The translations under genes were made by a program, and so were the position numbers. A DNA stretch of 6,386 nt from the NCBI GenBank assembly GCA_021815535.1, contig JAKAGL010000144.1, forward strand, positions 1-6,386, written 5' to 3'. Source of the stretch: a bacterium. Lineage in GTDB: Bacteria; Nitrospinota_A; UBA7883; JACRGQ01. Shown here piece by piece: positions 1 through 3,799 of the stretch. The notes below the pieces were generated by a model that ran no database searches, was not told the DNA's origin, and was given only the letters and a program-made list of their open reading frames with translations. The first letter of the stretch is position 1. Each line of letters opens with the position of its first letter.

Positions 1-113
1 GGCATAAACTCGATCTGTCGGCCCTGCGCGATAAACCGGACGACGGAAAAATCGTTTCGACTGGTTGGGATAAGAGTTTCAAGATCAACCCCGTCGATTT
101 CCTGCTTTCTTAA
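1..113 (+). CDS. C-terminal end of an HD-GYP-type protein (partial)
   Basis: Only the last 36 codons are in the window; the first two bases belong to a cut codon and TAA at 111-113 ends the gene. The peptide ends in FKINPVDFLLS. It aligns without gaps to the last 36 residues of the complete HD-GYP protein downstream (ending FKINPIDFLLA), with 18 of 36 identical by my count, including the segments KIVS and FKINP. I infer a tandem paralogue, so a DUF3391/HD-GYP cyclic-di-GMP phosphodiesterase is the likely identity, but no catalytic residue is visible here. A similar tail on a different N-terminal architecture is also possible. The 247-bp spacer to the next gene holds a candidate terminator and a promoter, so the two genes are probably separate transcription units. 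Confidence 0.6.
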   Translation, partial: HKLDLSALRDKPDDGKIVSTGWDKSFKINPVDFLLS

Positions 114-124
114 GGCCCGTCCCG

Positions 125-158
125 CCGGAGCGGTTTCCGGTTCATGGTTCTTCTTATT
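125..158 (+). terminator. weak candidate terminator after the partial HD-GYP gene
   Basis: Twelve bases after the TAA, CCGGA (125-129) can pair with TCCGG (136-140) around a 6-nt loop, and the downstream stretch 141-158 is T-rich but interrupted by other bases. The stem is only five pairs and there is no clean T run, so termination would be weak. The position between two co-oriented paralogues, ahead of a new promoter, is the main support. Confidence 0.3.
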
Positions 159-203
159 ATGAGGCAACCTGCATCGCCTCTCTCTGTTGCACCCCAGATG
201 TAA

Positions 204-217
204 GTATTTGAAAATAC
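204..217. promoter_or_regulatory. perfect 14-bp dyad upstream of the HD-GYP promoter
   Basis: GTATTT (204-209) and AAATAC (212-217) are exact inverted repeats around a 2-bp centre. With so small a centre it is better read as a protein-binding dyad than as an RNA hairpin. It lies 32 bp upstream of the -35 element at 250-255, a suitable place for an activator or repressor site. No regulator is recognised; the right half ends in ACAG as LexA boxes do, but the left half does not match a LexA box. Confidence 0.3.
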
Positions 218-249
218 AGCACAGATGCTTTTGCAGGAAGAGCGTTTCA

Positions 250-278
250 TTGACATATCTTACCCCTCCGCATAATAT
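250..278 (+). promoter_or_regulatory. sigma70-like promoter for the HD-GYP gene
   Basis: An exact TTGACA lies at 250-255. Two overlapping -10 candidates follow: CATAAT at 271-276 (5 of 6 matches, 15-bp spacer) and TAATAT at 273-278 (4 of 6, 17-bp spacer). Transcription would begin near 283-286 and leave a leader of roughly 75 nt before ATG 361. That leader can fold locally: TGCTA (336-340) pairs with TAGCA (346-350), and GGTGG near 298 pairs with CCGCC near 318. It does not match the c-di-GMP riboswitch consensus as I remember it. Confidence 0.6.
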
Positions 279-360
279 ATAGATAACGAATAGGACGGTG
301 GAAAGGTACTCCAACCGCCACGTAAGGTATGTGGATGCTATGGGTTAGCAATGGTGGATC

Positions 361-1617
361 ATGATAAAGAAGATAAAAGCTACCCAATTGGTTCCCGGAA
401 TGTTCGTCCACGATTTCGCCTGTGGATGGCTTGAAAATCCTTTTTTCAAAAACAGCCTTTTGATCAAAGATCACGAGATGGTCGAGAAGGTCATCATCAA
501 TGGCATAAAAGAACTGTTCATAGATACGGAAAAGGGCGTAGCGCCCAAAAATGAGAAAAGCGCCCCCGCCGCGCAAGTGGTTGACGAGTTGCCCGAAGAG
601 ATCGAAACCGCCGGCGCCCACGTTTTTTCCATGATCACTTTTGAAAAAAAGCTCAACGGCATTGAACCGAGAGGTCTGCGCGAGGAGCTTCCCGATGCGT
701 TGAAGCTTCGGGAAGAAATGGAAACGGTGCTGGAAGATGTGTTCAATACCGTTCTTTCCGGCGATCGCATCAATATGTCGGCCACCGTGGAAGTTTCCAA
801 AAAAATGGTCGAGTCGACTTTCAGGAACGATACCGCGCTTCCCTGCATTGCAAAAGTTCAAACAACGGGTAAATATCTTGTCTCCCGCGCGCTCAATGTC
901 AGCTCGCTGATGATCGCCTTCGCCCGGCACCTGGGGATGCAACCGCAGGAGATGATCGACATGACCATCGGATCGCTGTTGCACGATATCGGTATGTTGC
1001 GGGTCAATCAGTATCTGGTGAACAAAAAGGAAAAACTGACCCCCCAGGAGCTTGACGAGATACGGATGCATGTCCTGTTCTCATACGATATCGTCTCCGA
1101 AGCGGTGGGCGATGCCCCGGTGGTGTCGCAGATGGCGTTGCTTCACCACGAGCGGTTTGACGGTTCCGGGTATCCGCACGGAGTTGGCGGCGAGGATATC
1201 CCCAAAATGGCGCGGATGCTCGCCATTGTGGACATATTCGATGCCATCACCACTCCGCGGGTATACGGCGAGGCGATAAACCTGTCCGCCGCCAACCGGA
1301 AGCTGTTGGGAATGGTCGGAGAGAAGCAGGTCGACGAAGCCCTTACGCACCACTTCATCCGTTGCATCGGTATATACCCCGTAGGCACCATGGTGCGCCT
1401 CTCCAGTGGCAAGATGGGGATCGTCATAAAACAGAATCCCGACAGCCTGCTGACGCCGGTGGTGAAGATCATCTATGACGATAAGAAGAACGGTTTTATC
1501 CGCCCCCGCAATTTGAATTTGGCGGCCCCCCCCGAGGATAAAGCCGAAGAGAAAATTGTCTCCGCCGGCGTCGAAAAAAAATTCAAGATCAATCCCATCG
1601 ATTTCCTTCTCGCCTGA
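361..1617 (+). CDS. DUF3391/HD-GYP domain protein, probable cyclic-di-GMP phosphodiesterase
   Basis: HD-GYP enzymes hydrolyse cyclic di-GMP at a di- or trinuclear metal site and so lower the signal that favours biofilm over motility. The N-terminal ~120 residues (start MIKKIKATQLVPGMFV) look like the DUF3391 region common in this group; the HD-GYP domain spans about 160-345. Visible metal ligands are H208-D209 (LLHDIGM), H237, H262-H263 and D291; the signature HHERFDGSGYP is at 262-272 and IYPVGTMVRL follows D291-A295. Two departures are seen: Met212 replaces the usual Lys of HDIGK, and Arg176 sits where an HSxNV His is usual (VSRALNVS). No TM segment or signal peptide, so cytosolic. ATG 361 is the first start after the in-frame TAG at 346-348; GGTGG at 353-357 is a close, weak ribosome site. 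Length is normal for the family. It converges on the FGE-like gene 27 bp downstream. Confidence 0.93.
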   Translation: MIKKIKATQLVPGMFVHDFACGWLENPFFKNSLLIKDHEMVEKVIINGIKELFIDTEKGVAPKNEKSAPAAQVVDELPEEIETAGAHVFSMITFEKKLNGIEPRGLREELPDALKLREEMETVLEDVFNTVLSGDRINMSATVEVSKKMVESTFRNDTALPCIAKVQTTGKYLVSRALNVSSLMIAFARHLGMQPQEMIDMTIGSLLHDIGMLRVNQYLVNKKEKLTPQELDEIRMHVLFSYDIVSEAVGDAPVVSQMALLHHERFDGSGYPHGVGGEDIPKMARMLAIVDIFDAITTPRVYGEAINLSAANRKLLGMVGEKQVDEALTHHFIRCIGIYPVGTMVRLSSGKMGIVIKQNPDSLLTPVVKIIYDDKKNGFIRPRNLNLAAPPEDKAEEKIVSAGVEKKFKINPIDFLLA

Positions 1618-1644
1618 TCCCGCCGCTTTCCCCGTCGGCGCGAC
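1618..1644. other. 27-bp gap between convergent genes with a small hairpin
   Basis: CGCCG (1621-1625) and CGGCG (1636-1640) form a 5-bp stem with a 10-nt loop between the stop codons of the two convergent genes. Neither strand has a T run after it, so it is at best a weak bidirectional transcription block. Transcripts of the two genes probably overlap at their 3' ends. Confidence 0.25.
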
Positions 1645-2271
1645 CTACCGGGAACAGCGGAAGCCGATGCGGTCGTCCCGAAAATCCGAAGGAAGGCCGT
1701 TCCGAAAGGCGGCGTGCAGATTGAAAGCGCTTACGGCCCACGAGCCGCCGCGCAGAACCCGGTATTTATGCGAACTGTCATACCAGTCGGCCGTCCATTC
1801 CCACACGTTGCCGCTCATGTCATACAGGCCCAGCCCATTTGGCTTCTTTGTTGCGACTGGATGCGTTCTTCCGCCGGCATTTTTTTCGTACCATGCGTAT
1901 TCCCCAAGATCATTTTCGTTGCTTGTCCCGGCCCATGTTTCGTGCTTGCCGCCGCTGGTGGCCGCGTATTCCCACTCCGCTTCCGTGGGCAGGCGCTTCC
2001 CCACCTTCATGCAGTACGCTTTCGCTTCATCCCATGTCACCTGCTCAACCGGGCAGGCGGGACAGTCATGAAAGGTGGAAGGATCGCTTCCAATGACCCG
2101 TTGGTACGCCTCCTGCGTGACCAATGTACTGTCGATGTAGAAACTTCCGCCTGCGCGGTTTATATACGCCATTCTTTCCGGTACGGCGCCGCCCGATGCG
2201 GCGGTTGCAGTGAGAATGAGGGAAAGCAGGACCGCACTCCCGATATGGCCCCCGTATTTTCCATTCCTCAT
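1645..2271 (-). CDS. exported FGE-sulfatase/SUMF-fold protein lacking the catalytic cysteines
   Basis: From ATG 2271 the product is 208 aa; the frame is open back to TTG 2307 (220 aa, the numbering used here). M13-G40 is a good signal peptide: RNGKYGG, a hydrophobic core AVLLSLILTATAA, a cut near ASGG. The rest is one FGE-sulfatase domain (about 43-218): VEQVTWDEAKAYC, RLPTEAEWEYAA at 105-116, GLYDMSGNVWEW at 160-171, RGGSW at 186-190 and a terminal GFR. True formylglycine-generating enzymes have two active-site Cys in the stretch after RGGS; here it reads WAVSAFNLHAAFRNG with none. A formylglycine role is therefore unlikely; this fold is widely reused in periplasmic proteins of other or unknown function. 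A CPAC pair at 82-85 could form a disulfide. No sulfatase gene is nearby. I favour ATG 2271 for the signal peptide, although it has no Shine-Dalgarno; see the site at 2311-2334. Confidence 0.85.
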   Translation of the reverse strand: MRNGKYGGHIGSAVLLSLILTATAASGGAVPERMAYINRAGGSFYIDSTLVTQEAYQRVIGSDPSTFHDCPACPVEQVTWDEAKAYCMKVGKRLPTEAEWEYAATSGGKHETWAGTSNENDLGEYAWYEKNAGGRTHPVATKKPNGLGLYDMSGNVWEWTADWYDSSHKYRVLRGGSWAVSAFNLHAAFRNGLPSDFRDDRIGFRCSR

Positions 2272-2310
2272 GAAGCAGATGATATTCGTCACGGCGGCAA
2301 CAATCAAATT

Positions 2311-2334
2311 CTATCCCGGCACTTTTGCTCCTCC
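2311..2334 (-). promoter_or_regulatory. strong ribosome site with a GTG start that ends at TAG after three codons
   Basis: Read on the minus strand, GGAGGAG (2334-2328) lies five bases before GTG (2322-2320), ideal spacing. The frame continues CCG GGA TAG, the stop being 2313-2311, and the same frame then runs on through AAT into TTG 2307 and the FGE-like gene. The only strong ribosome site for this gene thus leads into a three-codon ORF. Either translation restarts at TTG 2307 or ATG 2271, or a nonsense change cut off an older N-terminus. Confidence 0.4.
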
Positions 2335-2378
2335 GATTTTCCCCGGTGGGCACAAGTCCTCGGCACGTGCGTTGGCCC

Positions 2379-2477
2379 TCCGAAGGTAGGGGCGAATTCA
2401 GCGCCCATTGGCGCATAGCGCCAACCCTTCCCCCTTTGCAAAAGGGGGACAAAAGGGGGATTTGTTGAATGAATCCC
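2379..2477. repeat. composite hairpin repeat, copy 1
   Basis: The first 54 bp (2379-2432) are identical to 2566-2619. Inside them TTGGCGC (2408-2414) and GCGCCAA (2418-2424) form a perfect 7-bp hairpin with a 3-nt loop. A C-rich/G-rich stem follows, CCCCCTTT (2430-2437) with AAAGGGGG (2441-2448). The end module starts at the G run 2455-2459 and contains GGGATT (2457-2462) and AATCCC (2472-2477), also an inverted repeat. The end module matches copy 2 with three differences in about 23 positions, while the middle differs. This is the pattern of a dispersed, non-coding REP- or MITE-like element. No transposase or terminal duplication is visible. Confidence 0.8.
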
Positions 2478-2483
2478 TCCCAG

Positions 2484-2504
2484 CCTCCCTTTTACAAAGG
2501 GAGG
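2484..2504. repeat. perfect 9-bp hairpin after repeat copy 1
   Basis: CCTCCCTTT (2484-2492) and AAAGGGAGG (2496-2504) pair perfectly around a 3-nt loop. It resembles in composition the C-rich/G-rich stem inside copy 1 and may be a third module of the same element, absent from copy 2. There is no T run after it, so I do not call it a terminator. Confidence 0.55.
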
Positions 2505-2565
2505 AGCGGAACGGTAATTTCTATCCGCTTTCCCCGATCCATGCTTTCAGCATATACAACGGCTT

Positions 2566-2670
2566 TCCGAAGGTAGGGGCGAATTCAGCGCCCATTGGCG
2601 CATAGCGCCAACCCTTCCCGCCGCCGCAGAAACCCGCTGTAGCGGGAGGGGGATTTGTTTAAAGAATCCC
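2566..2670. repeat. composite hairpin repeat, copy 2
   Basis: Direct copy of 2379-2477, 187 bp further on: an identical 54-bp block at 2566-2619, then a different middle, then the GGGATT (2650-2655)/AATCCC (2665-2670) end module. The middle is unlike copy 1 in sequence yet again pairs C-rich with G-rich arms: the ten bases from 2612 can pair with those ending near 2650 (one T-G pair), and CCCGCT (2633-2638) pairs with AGCGGG (2641-2646). Structure is kept while sequence has changed. The T-rich stretch 2671-2682 right after the last stem could stop transcription entering the toxin-antitoxin operon. Confidence 0.8.
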
Positions 2671-2687
2671 TTTTCCCTTTTTATAAA

Positions 2688-2708
2688 ATGTTGCTACAAT
2701 AGCTACAT
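2688..2708 (+). promoter_or_regulatory. promoter and putative autoregulatory operator of the toxin-antitoxin operon
   Basis: TGCTACAAT at 2692-2700 is an extended -10 element (TGn plus TACAAT, 5 of 6 matches); the -35 region near 2672-2677 is poor. The -10 sits in a 21-bp imperfect palindrome: ATGTTGCTA (2688-2696) and TAGCTACAT (2700-2708) differ from perfect dyad symmetry at one position. Phd/YefM-type antitoxins usually repress their own operons by binding such palindromes, so bound antitoxin would cover the promoter. Transcription would begin near 2707, just ahead of the ribosome site GGAGG at 2713-2717. Confidence 0.6.
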
Positions 2709-2722
2709 AAATGGAGGTGCCG

Positions 2723-3034
2723 ATGAAGCATAAGGAGCAAATGTCAGGCGGCGGAACGGTTGGCGTGAGGGAGTTGAAAAACCGCCTTACCCACTACCTC
2801 AAGGCTGTGCGCGGCGGCCGCCGGTTGGTTGTGACCGACCGGGGAAAGCCGGTGGCCGTTGTCATGTCGGTCGATGTCAAAACGAGGAACGAATCCATAG
2901 AGGAGCGCCTTGCGACCCTCGCCAGCGAAGGGAGCATTTCATTGCCTACCGCCCCCACGGGGTTTCAGCGGCATAGGGCCGTCAAAGCGAAGGGTAAACC
3001 GGCTTCCCGAATGGTGATCGAGGAAAGACGCTAG
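2723..3034 (+). CDS. Phd/YefM-family antitoxin of a type II toxin-antitoxin system
   Basis: 103 aa. The N-terminal part carries the Phd/YefM pattern VGVRELKNRLTHYLKAV (13-29) followed by VVTDRGKPVAVVMSV (36-50), the DNA-binding and dimer fold; the C-terminal tail (about 55-103, ending ASRMVIEERR) is the type that wraps and inhibits a PIN-domain toxin. It should neutralise the toxin encoded next and repress the operon with it. ATG 2723 is chosen over ATG 2711 because GGAGG at 2713-2717 is five bases ahead of it, whereas that ribosome site lies inside the reading frame of the upstream ATG. Its TAG overlaps the toxin GTG by one base, so translation is probably coupled. VapB is the name often used for PIN-toxin partners; the fold here is Phd-like. 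Confidence 0.9.
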   Translation: MKHKEQMSGGGTVGVRELKNRLTHYLKAVRGGRRLVVTDRGKPVAVVMSVDVKTRNESIEERLATLASEGSISLPTAPTGFQRHRAVKAKGKPASRMVIEERR

Positions 3035-3471
3035 TGATCGGTTATCTCGATACCTCCGCCCTTGTTAAGCGTTACTTTGAGGAAGAGGGGACCGGTAACA
3101 TCAACAGCCTGCTGGCAAAAGGGGGTATCCACGCCACATCGATGCTTACCTACGCCGAGATGCTGGCGGTTTTCGCACGGAAGAAAAAAGCCCGCGATCT
3201 TTCAACGGCGGAATACGCAAAGGTGGTTCGCCAGTTTGAAGCCGAATGGAAACAGTTGCATGTGGTCGGCCTAAAGGATGACATGCTCCCCTTGATACGG
3301 CGGGTGGTGACGAAATTCCATCTGCGGGGCGCGGACGGCGTTCATCTGGCGTCGGCCCTTTATCTGGAGCACAACATCCGCGAGAAGGTGATGATGGTGG
3401 CATCGGATGCGGAGTTGCTGGCCGCCGCAAAGAAAGCAAAACTCACCGTAATGAACCCCGCTGGGAAGTAA
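3034..3471 (+). CDS. vapC: PIN-domain ribonuclease toxin (VapC family)
   Basis: 145 aa. PIN toxins are Mg2+-dependent RNases that usually cut tRNA or rRNA and stop growth when the antitoxin is lost. The four acidic residues of the family are visible: D6 in YLDTSALVKRY, E42 in TYAEM, D101 in RGADGVHLASAL and D125 in ASDAEL, all in the expected order and spacing, so the enzyme looks intact. Length is normal. GTG 3034 is the start; AGGA at 3021-3024 is nine bases upstream, inside the antitoxin gene, and the two genes share one base. No later gene belongs to the operon. The RNA target cannot be read from sequence. Confidence 0.92.
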   Translation: MIGYLDTSALVKRYFEEEGTGNINSLLAKGGIHATSMLTYAEMLAVFARKKKARDLSTAEYAKVVRQFEAEWKQLHVVGLKDDMLPLIRRVVTKFHLRGADGVHLASALYLEHNIREKVMMVASDAELLAAAKKAKLTVMNPAGK

Positions 3472-3489
3472 AGACCGCTCCCCTTTGTC

Positions 3490-3543
3490 ATGCCCGTGCA
3501 GACGGGCATCCAGGCCCATAGGGCAAATAATATTCGCCCCTAC
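3490..3543. repeat. palindromic repeat-like segment after vapC
   Basis: ATGCCCGT (3490-3497) and ACGGGCAT (3502-3509) form a perfect 8-bp hairpin with a 4-nt loop. GCCC/GGGC (3514-3524) and GGGCAAAT/ATTCGCCC (3521-3540, one mismatch) follow, sharing an arm. The end, 3532-3543, is the exact reverse complement of 12 bp in the 54-bp repeat (2386-2397), so this may be an inverted, partial member of the same family. The first hairpin could protect or weakly end the vapC transcript, but it lacks a T run. Confidence 0.5.
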
Positions 3544-3544
3544 A

Positions 3545-3568
3545 GAAACATTCAAATTTGGATGTTTC
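3545..3568. promoter_or_regulatory. 24-bp near-perfect palindrome
   Basis: GAAACAT (3545-3551) and ATGTTTC (3562-3568) flank CAAATTTG (3553-3560), itself self-complementary. The only break in symmetry is T3552 against G3561, which could still pair in RNA. No spacer remains, so it is more likely a site for a dimeric or tetrameric DNA-binding protein than a hairpin. It is 77 bp after vapC and 130 bp before the promoter at 3698; no gene is clearly controlled by it. Confidence 0.4.
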
Positions 3569-3613
3569 AGTTTGGAACTGATAATTGATTGAAGCTTGGA
3601 ATTGCTTCGCTCT

Positions 3614-3642
3614 GCCGACCCGGCTTGCGGCTGGTTTTATTA
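3614..3642 (+). terminator. weak candidate terminator
   Basis: GCCG (3614-3617) can pair with CGGC at 3628-3631 or 3621-3624, and a T-rich stretch starts at 3635 (TTTTATTA). The stem is only four pairs. If real it would be a late terminator for the toxin-antitoxin transcript, 140 nt after its stop. Confidence 0.2.
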
Positions 3643-3655
3643 CCTAACAGGTAAT
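3639..3655. promoter_or_regulatory. 17-bp operator-like dyad
   Basis: ATTACCT (3639-3645) and AGGTAAT (3649-3655) are perfect inverted repeats around AAC. Such short dyads are typical of helix-turn-helix repressor sites. It is 43 bp upstream of the -35 at 3698-3703. No regulator gene lies next to it in this window. Confidence 0.35.
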
Positions 3656-3697
3656 GAGCACTAAAGATACCGTTTATCATATCGCATGAAATGCGCC

Positions 3698-3726
3698 TTG
3701 ACAGATATTACCGTTTCGCATAGCAT
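3698..3726 (+). promoter_or_regulatory. sigma70-like promoter for the two-TM/coiled-coil gene
   Basis: Exact TTGACA at 3698-3703, a 17-bp spacer, then TAGCAT at 3721-3726 (4 of 6 matches); the start of transcription would be near 3733. Directly before the -35, CGCAT (3683-3687) and ATGCG (3691-3695) are a dyad with a 3-bp centre. TACCGTTT occurs twice, at 3668-3675 and in the spacer at 3709-3716, each time followed by CGCAT. AGCATTCCC (3722-3730), overlapping the -10, is the exact reverse complement of GGGAATGCT at 3763-3771. Several regulator contacts are possible. Confidence 0.55.
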
Positions 3727-3766
3727 TCCCTTAATGGTGGGGAGCTTAAATAAAAGGTGCCTGGGA

Positions 3767-3796
3767 ATGCTGGACAATATTTTGCTCTATCATTAG
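3767..3796 (+). other. 9-codon leader ORF in frame with the next gene
   Basis: ATG 3767 starts a peptide MLDNILLYH that ends at TAG 3794-3796. AAAGGTG at 3753-3759 is a fair ribosome site seven bases ahead. The stop is followed by CTC and then by ATG 3800 of the membrane-protein gene, in the same frame. Since that gene has no ribosome site of its own, ribosomes finishing the leader could restart there, or the TAG may be a nonsense change within a longer N-terminus. Too short to judge by coding statistics. Confidence 0.35.
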
Positions 3797-3799
3797 CTC

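Noticed and set aside
283..360. c-di-GMP (GEMM) riboswitch in the HD-GYP leader
   Set aside because: Tempting because of the gene's function, but I cannot place the conserved GEMM segments, and the visible hairpins are short. Not called.
247..1071. 274-codon ORF on the minus strand across the HD-GYP gene
   Set aside because: It lies antisense to a gene with clear family motifs, has no recognisable domain, and runs through the promoter and leader. It is a shadow of GC-rich codon use.
1714..2418. Long plus-strand ORF opposite the FGE-like gene
   Set aside because: The minus-strand protein has full FGE motifs and a signal peptide. The plus-strand ORF ends inside repeat copy 1, and the ORF at 2408-2605 ends in the same way in copy 2; both end in PKVGANSAPIGA because the 54-bp repeat is identical, not because of coding homology.
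2379..2619. CRISPR array
   Set aside because: Only two 54-bp copies, themselves hairpin-forming and followed by a partly shared tail module. A CRISPR array would show several 23-47-bp repeats with regular spacers and nearby cas genes.
3540..3660. tRNA gene or fragment
   Set aside because: The TTCAAAT at 3551-3557 recalls a T-loop, but there is no acceptor stem, anticodon arm or D arm around it; it belongs to the 24-bp palindrome.
2305..3799. Genetic code with TAG read as an amino acid
   Set aside because: In-frame TAG codons just before the FGE-like and membrane-protein genes hinted at recoding. However, TAG is the natural stop of the antitoxin (overlapping the toxin start), of the FGE-like gene and of the membrane-protein gene, so TAG is a working stop here.
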